64,000 bases of DNA from Streptomyces diastaticus subsp. diastaticus (GTDB lineage Bacteria > Actinomycetota > Actinomycetes > Streptomycetales > Streptomycetaceae): NCBI RefSeq assembly GCF_011170125.1, contig NZ_BLLN01000002.1:1459501-1523500 (forward strand), read 5' to 3'. The notes beneath the pieces are model-generated. The model searched no databases. It was given only the letters and a program-made list of their open reading frames with translations, and was not told the DNA's origin. Shown here piece after piece: positions 1 through 8,870 of the stretch (within the stretch, counting starts at the first letter, position 1; each line of letters begins with the position of its first letter). The translations under genes were made by a program, and so were the position numbers.

Positions 1-910
1 CGCGCAGGGCGCCGCTGCCGGCGGTGACCCGGACCCCGGCGGCGCGCAGCAGGTGGACCGGTGTGTCGTGGCCCCTGCGGCGCTCCAGGCCGCCGCAGGG
101 GCCCTGCGGGAGGCAGACCACGGTGATGCCCGCGGCGGCCAGGGCCTCGGCGGTGCGTCCGGCGACGTCGGCGGGGAGGCGGCCGAGGCCGTCGCAGGGG
201 CCGATGGTGACGCCGGGGCGCAGCCCGCCCGCCATGGCGGCGAGGCGGGCCAGGCGGACCGGGTCGGAGCCGTCGGTGTGCAGGTCGACGGGGCAGCCGT
301 GCTGGGCGGCGGCGTCGAGGACGGCCTCGGCGCAGCCGGCCGGGTCCGGGTCGAGGTCCGGGCAGGCGCCGACGACGGAGGCGCCCATCTTGACCGCGTC
401 GTGGAGCATGGCGAGCCCGTCGGCCCCGGCGACGCCGGTGAGCAGACGGGGCATGGCGACGGCGGTGAGGTCGGTGAGGCCGTGGACGGCCCGTCGCGCC
501 TGGAGGACGGCCTCCATCGCGCCGAGACCCTGCACGTCGCCGATCCGCACGTGTGAGCGGAGCGCGGTGGCGCCGTGGCCGAGCTGGAGGAGAGCGGCCT
601 CGGTGGCGCGCCGCTGGACGTCGGCGGGGTCGGGGGAGACGGGGCCGGTGGTGTCGGCGGTGAGGGCGAGGTCGCTGTGGGCGTGCGGTTCGGCGGGGGC
701 CGGCAGGAGCAGATAGCCCCGCAGGTCGATGCGGGGGCCGGGCGGGGCGAGGCTGCCGGCGGTACCGACGGCCTGGATGCGGCCGCGGCCGAGGCGGACG
801 TCGACGGTGCGGCCGTCGGTGAGGGTGGCGCCGGTGAGCAGGACGTCGGCGCCGTCGAGGCCGCCGGGGGAGCCGGGGGACGGCGAGGGCTGCGGCTGGC
901 TGTCGGACAT
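1..910 (-). CDS. Amidohydrolase, cytosine-deaminase-like (3' part missing)
   Basis: Translating the - strand from the ATG at 910 gives an open frame that runs off the left edge, about 303 residues. An early beta-sandwich segment precedes an H-A-H metal-binding pair (context EPHAHSDLAL), followed by LRSH and VDLHTDGSDP, the positions where amidohydrolase-superfamily enzymes place further metal ligands. This layout resembles cytosine deaminase/N-acyl hydrolase-type members, which hydrolyse C-N bonds of cyclic or acyclic amides. The substrate cannot be told. The C-terminal catalytic Asp region lies outside the window. The + strand open frames across this region are out-of-phase shadows. It is divergent from the tRNA-rpmG unit to its right. 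Confidence 0.75.
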   Translation of the reverse strand, partial: MSDSQPQPSPSPGSPGGLDGADVLLTGATLTDGRTVDVRLGRGRIQAVGTAGSLAPPGPRIDLRGYLLLPAPAEPHAHSDLALTADTTGPVSPDPADVQRRATEAALLQLGHGATALRSHVRIGDVQGLGAMEAVLQARRAVHGLTDLTAVAMPRLLTGVAGADGLAMLHDAVKMGASVVGACPDLDPDPAGCAEAVLDAAAQHGCPVDLHTDGSDPVRLARLAAMAGGLRPGVTIGPCDGLGRLPADVAGRTAEALAAAGITVVCLPQGPCGGLERRRGHDTPVHLLRAAGVRVTAGSGALR

Positions 911-1273
911 CGCGCTCCTGGGGCTCGGGCGGCGGGCGGGCGCGTTCTCTCCCGCGGGGCCGCACCCGTTCGGCCACCGCGGCACGGGCGCGGTGGGGCG
1001 GCGTCACGTTGCGTCGATCAAGATCACACCGTGTGCGGCCGAGCCTAGGCCGCCGCCGGAGCACCATCGAGGAGGAGCGGATAAGTCGTACCGGCGCGGG
1101 CTGCGCCGCCGGGCCGGGGCGGGCGGGACCCGCCGGGACCTGCGAGGACGGTGGGCCGGATGGGCGCCGCCGGGGCGGCCGTGGCCGCGCGCGGGGTGCC
1201 CCGGGCGGCGCGGGCGGGGCACCGAAACGGATTTGGGCGTTGGGCGGGTGGGCGTGTAATGTCTTCCTCGCTC
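911..1273. other. Intergenic region holding the tRNA promoter
   Basis: This is a divergent gap between the amidohydrolase and tRNA-Thr. I see no convincing gene. The recognisable element is a promoter just before the tRNA (separate entry). Much of the rest is G-rich and low in complexity. Confidence 0.5.
1233..1262 (+). promoter_or_regulatory. Promoter of the tRNA-Thr/tRNA-Met unit
   Basis: A TTGGGC at 1233-1238 is followed after 16 bp by TGTAAT (1255-1260), or after 18 bp by TAATGT (1257-1262). Either places the transcription start a few bases before the tRNA 5' end at 1274. This fits a housekeeping (HrdB-type) promoter. Confidence 0.5.
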
Positions 1274-1346
1274 GCCCCAATAGCTCAGTCGGCAGAGCGT
1301 CTCCATGGTAAGGAGAAGGTCAACGGTTCGATTCCGTTTTGGGGCT
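1274..1346 (+). tRNA. tRNA-Thr (anticodon GGT)
   Basis: A full cloverleaf of 73 nt. The acceptor GCCCCAA pairs with TTGGGGC, the D stem is GCTC/GAGC, and the anticodon stem TCTCC/GGAGA closes the loop ATGGTAA with GGT at 1307-1309. The T stem is AACGG/CCGTT with loop TTCGATT. The CCA end is not encoded. Confidence 0.96.
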
Positions 1347-1362
1347 CTGGTGTGAAAGGGGT

Positions 1363-1380
1363 CCCCGCCTTCGGGCGGGG
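1363..1380 (+). terminator. Hairpin between tRNA-Thr and tRNA-Met
   Basis: A 7-bp CCCCGCC/GGCGGGG stem closes a TTCG tetraloop, with no T run. It may be a processing or weak termination structure between the two tRNAs. Confidence 0.4.
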
Positions 1381-1396
1381 GTCCGGATCACATCGC

Positions 1397-1469
1397 AGCG
1401 GTGTAGCTCAGTCGGTAGAGCAAGCGGCTCATAATCGCTGTGTCACCGGTTCAAGTCCGGTCACCGCTA
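1397..1469 (+). tRNA. tRNA-Met (anticodon CAT)
   Basis: A 73-nt cloverleaf. The acceptor AGCGGTG pairs with CACCGCT, the D stem is GCTC/GAGC, and the anticodon stem AGCGG/TCGCT closes the loop CTCATAA with CAT at 1430-1432. The T stem is ACCGG/CCGGT. The A:T first acceptor pair argues against initiator tRNA. Placement before rpmG suggests elongator Met, but a lysidine-type Ile-CAT cannot be excluded from sequence alone. Confidence 0.9.
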
Positions 1470-1471
1470 CG

Positions 1472-1519
1472 AAAAGTAGCCGATTGTGGGGTCGGTCCTT
1501 CGATCGGCTACTCTTTTTT
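1472..1519 (+). terminator. Intrinsic terminator after the tRNA pair
   Basis: AGTAGCCGAT at 1475-1484 pairs perfectly with ATCGGCTACT at 1503-1512, and a T-rich tract follows. It is one of the few classical T-tract terminators in the window. It lies 41 nt before the rpmG start, so it could partly attenuate read-through into rpmG. Confidence 0.75.
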
Positions 1520-1560
1520 GTGCAAGTCCTTTCCATCCGTTCGTCATCAGGAGCACTCAC

Positions 1561-1725
1561 GTGGCTGCCACCGACGTCCGCCCGAAGATCACGCTGGCCT
1601 GCGTGGAGTGCAAGGAGCGGAACTACATCACCAAGAAGAACCGGCGTAACAACCCGGACCGACTGGAGATGAAGAAGCACTGCCCGCGCTGCAACGCGCA
1701 CACCGCGCACCGCGAGACGCGCTGA
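1561..1725 (+). CDS. rpmG: 50S ribosomal protein L33
   Basis: A GTG start at 1561 follows AGGAG at 1549-1553 and encodes 54 residues, the normal L33 length. Two Cys-x2-Cys pairs (CVEC and CPRC) mark it as the zinc-binding (C+) form. L33 is a small large-subunit protein near the E site. In actinobacteria this tRNA-Thr/tRNA-Met/rpmG arrangement commonly precedes MaoC-type dehydratase genes, as here. The long hairpin at 1753-1786 separates it from the next gene. Confidence 0.95.
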   Translation: MAATDVRPKITLACVECKERNYITKKNRRNNPDRLEMKKHCPRCNAHTAHRETR

Positions 1726-1752
1726 TCAAGGGCTGACTTACCAGGCTCGTCC

Positions 1753-1786
1753 ATGAGGCCGCCCCCTTCCGAGGGGGCGGCCTCAT
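1753..1786 (+). terminator. Hairpin terminator after rpmG
   Basis: A perfect 14-bp stem (ATGAGGCCGCCCCC with its complement) closes a 6-nt loop, with no T tract. This is the GC-rich hairpin style usual for this genome. Confidence 0.6.
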
Positions 1787-1880
1787 GGCGTTCCCGGGTA
1801 CCGCCGCCCGGGGAGCCGGCGCGGGGTGCCAGGATGAGTCGTACGACACAAGTTCCGGCGATCCAGGAGGTATCGGGCCG

Positions 1881-2333
1881 ATGGCGCTCGACCAGTCCTT
1901 CGTGGGGCGGACGTATCCGCCCACCGAGCCCTATGAAGTGGGCCGCGAGAAGATCCGTGAGTTCGCCCGGGCCGTCGGCGACACCAATCCGGTGTACACC
2001 GACACCGAGGCGGCCAAGGCGCTCGGGTACCCGGACGTGATCGCCCCGCCCACCTTTGTGTTCTCCCTCACGTTCCAGGCCGCCGGGCAGGTGATCGAGG
2101 ACCCGCAGCTCGGGCTCGACTACAGCCGGGTCGTGCACGGCGACCAGAAGTTCGCCTACGCCAGGCCGCTGCGGGCGGGCGACCGGCTGACGGTGACCTC
2201 GGTCATCGAGGGGATCAAGTCCATGGCGGGCAACGACATCCTCGACATCCGCGGCGAGGTCCACGACGAGGCCGGCGAGCACGTGGTGACCGCCTGGACC
2301 AAGCTGGTGGCGCGCGCCGCCGAGGAGGGGTGA
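1881..2333 (+). CDS. MaoC-family N-terminal-type dehydratase subunit (HadA/HadC-like)
   Basis: The ATG at 1881 follows a good ribosome site (CAGGAGG) and gives 150 residues. The protein is a hot-dog-fold MaoC relative with the segment YEVGREKIREFARAVGDTNP near residue 20 and VIAPPTF near 50. These are typical of the half-site subunit that lacks the full hydratase-2 catalytic motif and pairs with a catalytic partner. In mycobacteria the equivalent position beside rpmG holds hadA-hadB, the (3R)-hydroxyacyl-ACP dehydratase of the FAS-II system. Streptomyces does not make mycolic acids, so the substrate here is open. It is directly followed by the catalytic-type partner. Confidence 0.8.
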   Translation: MALDQSFVGRTYPPTEPYEVGREKIREFARAVGDTNPVYTDTEAAKALGYPDVIAPPTFVFSLTFQAAGQVIEDPQLGLDYSRVVHGDQKFAYARPLRAGDRLTVTSVIEGIKSMAGNDILDIRGEVHDEAGEHVVTAWTKLVARAAEEG

Positions 2334-2338
2334 CGGCG

Positions 2339-2767
2339 ATGGCCGCGAAGATCTCCCACGCCGACGTCGAGGTCGGCACCGAACTGCCCGCCCGGAGCTT
2401 CCCGGTGACCCGCGCCACCCTGGTGCGGTACGCGGGCGCCTCCGGCGACTTCAACCCGATCCACTGGAACGAGCGGTTCGCCAAGGAGGTGGGCCTGCCC
2501 GACGTCATCGCACACGGCATGTTCACCATGGCCGAGGCGATCCGGGTGGTCACCGACTGGGCCGGCGACCCGGGCGCCGTCGTCGACTACGGGGTCCGCT
2601 TCACCAAGCCCGTCGTCGTCCCCGACGACGACACCGGCGCGCTGATCGAGGTCTCCGGCAAGGTCGCCGCCAAGAACGACGACGGCACCGTCCGCGTCGA
2701 CCTCACCGCCATGAGCGACGGCAAGAAGGTCCTCGGCATGTCCCGGGCGACCGTCCGGCTGGCCTGA
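2339..2767 (+). CDS. MaoC-family dehydratase, catalytic subunit (HadB-like)
   Basis: The protein has 142 residues from the ATG at 2339, chosen because GGAGGGG lies about 8 nt upstream. An in-frame GTG at 2330 overlaps the previous stop and is less likely. The hydratase-2 motif is intact (YAGASGDFNPIHWNERFAKE), giving the Asp and His of the enoyl/hydroxyacyl dehydratase site, followed by VIAHGMF. It probably forms a heterodimer with the upstream half-site protein and reversibly dehydrates a (3R)-hydroxyacyl thioester. The two genes are 5 nt apart and probably translationally coupled. Confidence 0.85.
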   Translation: MAAKISHADVEVGTELPARSFPVTRATLVRYAGASGDFNPIHWNERFAKEVGLPDVIAHGMFTMAEAIRVVTDWAGDPGAVVDYGVRFTKPVVVPDDDTGALIEVSGKVAAKNDDGTVRVDLTAMSDGKKVLGMSRATVRLA

Positions 2768-2772
2768 TCCGG

Positions 2773-2806
2773 GCGTACGGGTATGCGGACCGGCATACCC
2801 GTACGC
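2773..2806. promoter_or_regulatory. Perfect 14-bp inverted repeat at the murB promoter
   Basis: GCGTACGGGTATGC at 2773-2786 is repeated as its exact reverse complement at 2793-2806 across the spacer GGACCG. The right arm contains a -10-like TACGCT (2802-2807), whose predicted start falls on the murB GTG at 2814. It could be a terminator for the MaoC pair, an operator over the murB promoter, or both. Confidence 0.55.
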
Positions 2807-2813
2807 TGTTGCC

Positions 2814-3869
2814 GTGCAGGAACTCCATGACGCCCCCCTCGCCCCGCTGACCACGTTCCGCCTGGGCGGGCCCGCGACCAGGCTGCTGACGGCCACCACC
2901 GACGACGAGGTGGTCGCGGCCGTCCGCGAGGCCGACGCCGCCGGGACCCCGCTGCTGCTCATCGGCGGCGGCTCCAACCTCGTCATCGGCGACAAGGGCT
3001 TCGACGGCACCGCCCTGCACCTCGCCACCACCGGCTTCCACCTCGACGGCACCGCCCTGGAACTGGCCGCGGGCGAGGTCTGGACCGACGCCGTCGCGCG
3101 CACCGTGGAGGCCGGGCTCGCCGGGATCGAGTGCCTCGCCGGGATCCCCGGCTCGGCGGGCGCCGTCCCCGTGCAGAACGTCGGGGCGTACGGCCAGGAG
3201 GTCGCGCAGACCATCACCGAGGTGGTCGCCTACGACCGCCGCGCCCGGGAGAGCGTCACCCTCACCGCCGAGGAGTGCGCCTTCTCCTACCGGCACAGCC
3301 GCTTCAAGGCCGAACCCGACCGGTACGTGGTCCTGCGCGTCCGCTTCCGCCTGGAGGACGCCGACGGACTCTCCGCCCCGATCCGATACGCCGAGACGGC
3401 CCGCGCGCTCGGCACCGACCAGGGCGAGCGGGTCGCGCTCACCGAGGCCCGCGAGACGGTGCTGCGGCTGCGCGCCGGCAAGGGCATGGTGCTCGATCCG
3501 GAGGACCACGACACCTGGTCGGCCGGCTCCTTCTTCACCAACCCGATCCTCGACGACGAGCAGCTCGCCGCCTTCCTCGGCCGCGTCGCCGACCGGCTCG
3601 GCCCCGACGTCCACCCGCCGGCCTTCCCCGCCGGCGAGGGCCGCACCAAGACCTCGGCCGCCTGGCTGATCGACAAGGCCGGTTTCACCAAGGGGTACGG
3701 CGAGGGGCCCGCCCGCATCTCCACCAAGCACACCCTCGCCCTGACCAACCGGGGCAGGGCCACCACCGAGGACCTGCTGGCCCTCGCCCGCGAGGTGGTC
3801 GCCGGGGTGCGGGACGCCTTCGGGGTGACGCTGGTCAACGAGCCGGTGACGGTCGGCGTCGAACTCTGA
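2814..3869 (+). CDS. murB: UDP-N-acetylenolpyruvoylglucosamine reductase
   Basis: A 351-residue flavoenzyme that reduces UDP-GlcNAc-enolpyruvate to UDP-MurNAc with NADPH, the second committed step of peptidoglycan precursor synthesis in the cytoplasm. The FAD-binding signature GGGSNLVIG lies near residues 51-59. The catalytic Arg is R160 (YRHSRFK), the catalytic Ser is S239 (SAGSFFTNP) and the catalytic Glu is E343 near the C-terminus, so it appears active. There is no Shine-Dalgarno before the GTG, and TACGCT sits 7 nt upstream, so the mRNA may be leaderless. Confidence 0.95.
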   Translation: MQELHDAPLAPLTTFRLGGPATRLLTATTDDEVVAAVREADAAGTPLLLIGGGSNLVIGDKGFDGTALHLATTGFHLDGTALELAAGEVWTDAVARTVEAGLAGIECLAGIPGSAGAVPVQNVGAYGQEVAQTITEVVAYDRRARESVTLTAEECAFSYRHSRFKAEPDRYVVLRVRFRLEDADGLSAPIRYAETARALGTDQGERVALTEARETVLRLRAGKGMVLDPEDHDTWSAGSFFTNPILDDEQLAAFLGRVADRLGPDVHPPAFPAGEGRTKTSAAWLIDKAGFTKGYGEGPARISTKHTLALTNRGRATTEDLLALAREVVAGVRDAFGVTLVNEPVTVGVEL

Positions 3870-3885
3870 GCCCGACGCCCCGCCG

Positions 3886-4552
3886 TCAGTGGGCGGCCCT
3901 CAGGACCTGGCGGCTCGCGCCCCGGTGACCGAGGGCACCGAGCACCGCGTGGGCGGTGCCGGCGGGGGAGAGGGAGCGCCCGCCGCGCGGGTCGCCGCCG
4001 GTGACGCGCCGGTAGGTGCCGGTCGGCGGGCCGTGGGCCGGCCGGGGCGGACGGGCGGCCGTCCAGCCGGTGCCGCAGCGGGGGCCGGCAGCGCCTCGGA
4101 CCCGGCTGGTACCGCGCGGACCTCGCCGAGGGCCGTGCGGACGAGGCGGAGGGAGATCCGGCCGGTCAGCGGCTCGTCCGAGGGCCCGCACCACCGGGGC
4201 CGCGCTCACCACGACCGGCCGCCGGGTGCCCTCGGCCACCCTCGCCGACACCACCGCGCAGGCCGGCCTCGCCACCGGCCCGCCCGTTCCGCGGCCGCGC
4301 ACGCCGAGGCCGGAGAGGACCGCGGCACGCCCCGCCACCGGCGGACACAGCGGGAGGGGACCGCCGGGACCGGCCCGGACCAGCTCCGGCCGCTCTCGGG
4401 TGACCACCGGCGCCGCCGGGTCGCGGACCGCCGCCGTGACCTCGTGGGCCGCCTCCGGAATCTGCCGGACGACCTCGCCGGCGACACCGCCGGTCGCGCC
4501 GACACCGTGATCCGGGCGGCGGGTCTCCTGGAGTTCCCGACAAGGGGACAGG
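3886..4552 (-). other. Unassigned region with a coding-like but broken - strand frame
   Basis: This lies between the ends of murB and the adenosine-deaminase-like gene. The - strand has strong third-position G/C bias in one frame from about 4510 down to about 4180 (protein-like text such as GEVVRQIPEAAHEVTAAVRD). The best frame then appears to switch for about 150 nt (RISLRLVRTALGEVRAV) and to switch back near the stop at 3886. No ATG or GTG starts the first part in frame; the first in-frame GTG is at 4407. It reads like a decayed or frameshifted gene. I recognise no family. Confidence 0.3.
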
Positions 4553-5659
4553 TCAGACCCGGGTGGCCCGGTCGCGGGCGGCCGCCTCGTCGCGGGCGGT
4601 CGGCACCGCCGTACCCGTCAGCCAGGCGTCGATGTCCGCCAGCAGCCCGCGCCGCACGTCCTCGGGCGCCGCCGAGCCGCGCACCGACTGCCGGGCCAGT
4701 TCCGCCAGTTCCGCGTCGCTGAAGCCGTGCTCCCGGCGGGCGATCTCGTACTGGGCGGCCAGCCGGGAGCCGAAGAGGAGCGGGTCGTCGGCGCCGAGGG
4801 CGAGCGGGACGCCCGCGTCGAAGAGGGTGCGCAGCGGGACGTCGCCCTCCTTGTCGTAGACGCCGAGCGCCACGTTGGAGGCGGGGCAGACCTCGCAGGT
4901 GATCTGGCGGTCGGCGAGGCGGCTCAGCAGCCGGGGGTCCTCGGCGGCGCGCACGCCGTGGCCGATGCGGGAGGCGTCCAGATCGTCCAGGCAGGAGCGG
5001 ACGGAGCCGGGGCCGCTCAGCTCACCGCCGTGCGGGGCCGCCAGCAGGCCGCCCTCGCGGGCGATGGCGAAAGCCCGGTCGAAGTCACGGGCCATGCCGC
5101 GCCGCTCGTCGTTGGAGAGGCCGAAGCCGACGATGCCCCGGTCCGCGTACCGCACCGCGAGGCGGGCCAGGGTCCGGGCGTCCAGCGGGTGCTTCATCCG
5201 GTTGGCGGCGACCACCACGCGCATCCCGAGCCCGGTCTCGCGTGAGGCCCCGTCGACCGCGTCCAGGATGATCTCCAGCGCCGGGGTGAGCCCGCCGAGC
5301 AGCGGGGCGTACGAGGTCGGGTCGACCTGGATCTCCATCCACCGCGAGCCGTCCCGCACGTCCTCCTCGGCCGCCTCGCGCACCAGCCGCCGGATGTCCT
5401 CGGGCTCGCGCAGGCAGGACCGGGCGGTGTCGTAGAGGCGCTGGAAGCGGAACCAGCCGCGCTCGTCGGTGGCGCGGAGCTTGGGCGGGCGTCCCGAGGT
5501 GAGCGCCTCCGGGAGCCGCACCCCGTACTTGTCCGCCAGCTCCAGCAGCGTGCCGGGCCGCATCGAGCCGGTGAAGTGGAGATGGAGGTGGGCCTTGGGC
5601 AGCAGCCGCACGTCACGGGCGGTCGGGGTGCGCAGGGGTCCTCCCGAAGAACTCAACAT
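4553..5659 (-). CDS. Adenosine deaminase family protein
   Basis: A 368-residue protein from the ATG at 5659; the longer open frame upstream has no ribosome site and is ignored. The N-terminal metal pair is in PKAHLHLHFTG (His 24-28). The central PHGGEL segment carries the catalytic-type Glu and a metal His, and GHGVRA and ALGADDPLLF supply the remaining His and Asp. These are the hallmarks of the adenosine/adenine/AMP deaminase fold, which hydrolyses the 6-amino group of a purine (or a derivative) in salvage. Exact substrate is not certain, since several ADA-like groups share these motifs. It lies on the strand opposite to murB, with convergent ends. Confidence 0.85.
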   Translation of the reverse strand: MLSSSGGPLRTPTARDVRLLPKAHLHLHFTGSMRPGTLLELADKYGVRLPEALTSGRPPKLRATDERGWFRFQRLYDTARSCLREPEDIRRLVREAAEEDVRDGSRWMEIQVDPTSYAPLLGGLTPALEIILDAVDGASRETGLGMRVVVAANRMKHPLDARTLARLAVRYADRGIVGFGLSNDERRGMARDFDRAFAIAREGGLLAAPHGGELSGPGSVRSCLDDLDASRIGHGVRAAEDPRLLSRLADRQITCEVCPASNVALGVYDKEGDVPLRTLFDAGVPLALGADDPLLFGSRLAAQYEIARREHGFSDAELAELARQSVRGSAAPEDVRRGLLADIDAWLTGTAVPTARDEAAARDRATRV

Positions 5660-5770
5660 CCCAGGATCTTGCCGTACGCCTGCCCCGGTGCGGCAACGGG
5701 ATTCCCGGTACGGGTGGTTTCCCGAACACAGTAGCTGGAGGCCGTACCCCCGCAAGGGGGACGGAGAACG

Positions 5771-5813
5771 GCGGCGGCGCGGGTCCCCGGATGCCGGGGA
5801 CCCGCGCCGCCGC
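5771..5813 (-). terminator. 20-bp hairpin terminator of the aminotransferase gene
   Basis: The stem at 5771-5790 is the exact complement of 5794-5813 with only ATG between, making it one of the longest perfect stems in the window. It begins 17 nt after the stop codon of the - strand aminotransferase. Confidence 0.7.
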
Positions 5814-5830
5814 GGGTGTGCGGATGCCGC

Positions 5831-7057
<1,227 letters not shown>

Positions 7058-7145
7058 GGCCCCATGGTTCCAGACCGGAAACACGGCGGGCACACGGGTT
7101 TCATCCCTCGGTCACCCGCCCCGGCGGGCCCGGCGGAGGATCGTG

Positions 7146-7175
7146 TTCGACGCCCGGCCCGAGAACACGTACACT
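7146..7175 (+). promoter_or_regulatory. Putative promoter for tRNA-Trp/secE
   Basis: TTCGAC at 7146-7151 and TACACT at 7170-7175 are separated by 18 bp and lie upstream of tRNA-Trp. A second TACGTT at 7242-7247 sits closer to the tRNA but lacks a clear -35 box. Confidence 0.4.
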
Positions 7176-7259
7176 CTCACCTCGTTGGCCCTCAGCGGGC
7201 CGCACCGGTCACCGGCACACAGTGCGGGAGAGCGGATGCGGTACGTTGGGGTACATCAA

Positions 7260-7332
7260 AGGGTCGTAGCTCAATTGGTAGAGCACTGGTCTCCAAAACC
7301 AGCGGTTGGGGGTTCGAGTCCCTCCGGCCCTG
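7260..7332 (+). tRNA. tRNA-Trp (anticodon CCA)
   Basis: A 73-nt cloverleaf. The acceptor AGGGTCG pairs with CGGCCCT, the anticodon stem CTGGT/ACCAG closes CTCCAAA with CCA at 7293-7295, and the T loop is TTCGAGT. It stands directly before secE, as in many actinobacteria. Confidence 0.96.
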
Positions 7333-7440
7333 CTACACACTCCATCGCCAGGATGTGTGCGCATGTACGTACTGCAATGCACCGCCGTGCGGCTCCACCG
7401 GGCGCGGCACGGCCACGACCCGGAAATCAGGTGAGGACGC

Positions 7441-7722
7441 GTGACGGACGCCGTGGGCTCCATCGACATGCCTGATGCCCAGGACGACGACGGCAAGAAG
7501 AAGAACCGCAAGGGCGGCAAGCGCGGCAAGAAGGGCCCCTTCGGCCGCCTCGCCCTCTTCTACCGGCAGATCGTCGCGGAACTCCGCAAGGTTGTCTGGC
7601 CGACCCGCAGTCAGCTCACCACCTATACGACGGTGGTCATCATCTTCGTCGTGATCATGATCGGTCTGGTGACCGTGTTTGACTACGGCTTCTCCAACGC
7701 CGTCAAGTACATCTTCGGCTGA
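7441..7722 (+). CDS. secE: Preprotein translocase subunit SecE
   Basis: A 93-residue protein from a GTG start with GAGGA just upstream. About 35 highly charged residues (KKKNRKGGKRGKKG) precede the conserved amphipathic stretch FYRQIVAELRKVVWPTRSQL. One transmembrane helix follows (VVIIFVVIMIGLVTVFDY). It clamps SecY in the membrane as part of the SecYEG channel. Its neighbour nusG follows after a hairpin, the usual bacterial secE-nusG pairing. Confidence 0.95.
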   Translation: MTDAVGSIDMPDAQDDDGKKKNRKGGKRGKKGPFGRLALFYRQIVAELRKVVWPTRSQLTTYTTVVIIFVVIMIGLVTVFDYGFSNAVKYIFG

Positions 7723-7730
7723 GCCCAGAA

Positions 7731-7760
7731 GCGAAGGGCGCCCTAGGGCGCCCCTTTCGC
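7731..7760 (+). terminator. Hairpin between secE and nusG
   Basis: GCGAAGGGCGCCC and GGGCGCCCCTTTCGC form an almost complete stem around TA, with no T run. It may attenuate or stabilise rather than fully stop transcription into nusG, which has no obvious promoter of its own. Confidence 0.45.
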
Positions 7761-7797
7761 GCGTTCCACCCTTTGTATCCAGGAAGAAGCAGCCACC

Positions 7798-8679
7798 GTG
7801 TCTGACCCGAACCCGAACGACGTGGTCGAGCCTCAGGGCGCTACCGAGTCCACTGAGGACGAGCTCGGCATTGTCGAGTCGGCGGACGCCGTGAAGCCGG
7901 ACCAGGCCGAAGCTGCCGACGCCGCCGCAGGCGTGCCCGCCGAGGAGGACGCCGTCCGCGTCGAGTCCGAGGAGTCCGCCGAGGAGGTCACCGAGGACAC
8001 CGCCGGCGAGCCCGAGGCCGTCGCCGCGGTCGAGGAGACCGAGGCCGAGGAGGCCGAGCCGGTCGACCCGATCGCCGCCCTCCGTGACGAACTGCGGCTC
8101 CTGCCCGGCGAGTGGTACGTGATCCACACCTACGCCGGGTACGAGAACCGCGTGAAGACCAACCTCGAGCAGCGTGCCGTCTCGCTCAACGTCGAGGACT
8201 ACATCTTCCAGGCCGAGGTGCCGCAGGAAGAGGTCGTCCAGATCAAGAACGGCGACCGCAAGACCATCCGGCAGAACAAGCTCCCCGGCTACGTGCTGGT
8301 GCGCATGGACCTGACCAACGAGTCCTGGGGTGTCGTCCGCAACACCCCGGGCGTCACCGGCTTCGTCGGCAACGCCTACGACCCGTACCCGCTGACCCTG
8401 GACGAGATCGTCAAGATGCTCGCCCCGGAGGCGGAGGAGAAGGCCGCCCGCGAGGCCGCCGAGGCCGAGGGCAAGCCGGCGCCGCAGCGCAAGGTCGAGG
8501 TGCAGGTGCTGGACTTCGAGGTCGGCGACTCGGTCACCGTCACCGACGGCCCCTTCGCCACCCTCCAGGCGACCATCAACGAGATCAACGCCGACTCCAA
8601 GAAGGTCAAGGGCCTCGTGGAGATCTTCGGCCGCGAGACCCCGGTCGAGCTCAGCTTCGACCAGATCCAGAAGAACTGA
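7798..8679 (+). CDS. nusG: Transcription termination/antitermination factor NusG
   Basis: A 293-residue protein from GTG 7798. The first ~95 residues are an acidic, Ala/Glu-rich extension absent from E. coli NusG but common in actinobacteria. The NGN domain follows ([22 protein letters not shown] ... LPGYVLVRM), then a linker and the C-terminal KOW domain ([19 protein letters not shown]). NusG rides on RNA polymerase, modulates pausing and can link it to Rho or ribosomal S10. Confidence 0.95.
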   Translation: MSDPNPNDVVEPQGATESTEDELGIVESADAVKPDQAEAADAAAGVPAEEDAVRVESEESAEEVTEDTAGEPEAVAAVEETEAEEAEPVDPIAALRDELRLLPGEWYVIHTYAGYENRVKTNLEQRAVSLNVEDYIFQAEVPQEEVVQIKNGDRKTIRQNKLPGYVLVRMDLTNESWGVVRNTPGVTGFVGNAYDPYPLTLDEIVKMLAPEAEEKAAREAAEAEGKPAPQRKVEVQVLDFEVGDSVTVTDGPFATLQATINEINADSKKVKGLVEIFGRETPVELSFDQIQKN

Positions 8680-8731
8680 CCCGCGCCGGTCCCTGACCGG
8701 CCTCGCAGTCGCTGGACCACACGCCTCCGAC

Positions 8732-8774
8732 CAGGTCAGACGGGCTACAGAGCCCGTCTGACCTGTCGGTTTTC
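8732..8774 (+). terminator. Terminator after nusG
   Basis: A perfect 15-bp stem (8732-8746 with 8751-8765) closes an ACAG loop and is followed by TCGGTTTT. It separates secE-nusG from rplK-rplA. Confidence 0.7.
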
Positions 8775-8800
8775 GGTCGCGCCGCGATACCCGTTATCGT
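8771..8800 (+). promoter_or_regulatory. Candidate rplK promoter
   Basis: TTTCGG (8771-8776), an 18-bp gap and TATCGT (8795-8800) lie between the nusG terminator and rplK. The -35 match is poor, so this is a weak call supported mainly by position. Confidence 0.3.
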
Positions 8801-8870
8801 GGTGCGGTATGCCTCCATCCGGATGAACCGGATGAAGGCGGAACACTCTCACTAGGACCCGGAGAGAGCA

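Noticed and set aside
24..1259. Several + strand frames over the first 1.2 kb
   Set aside because: They are antisense to the amidohydrolase, which has metal-ligand motifs and proper codon bias on the - strand.
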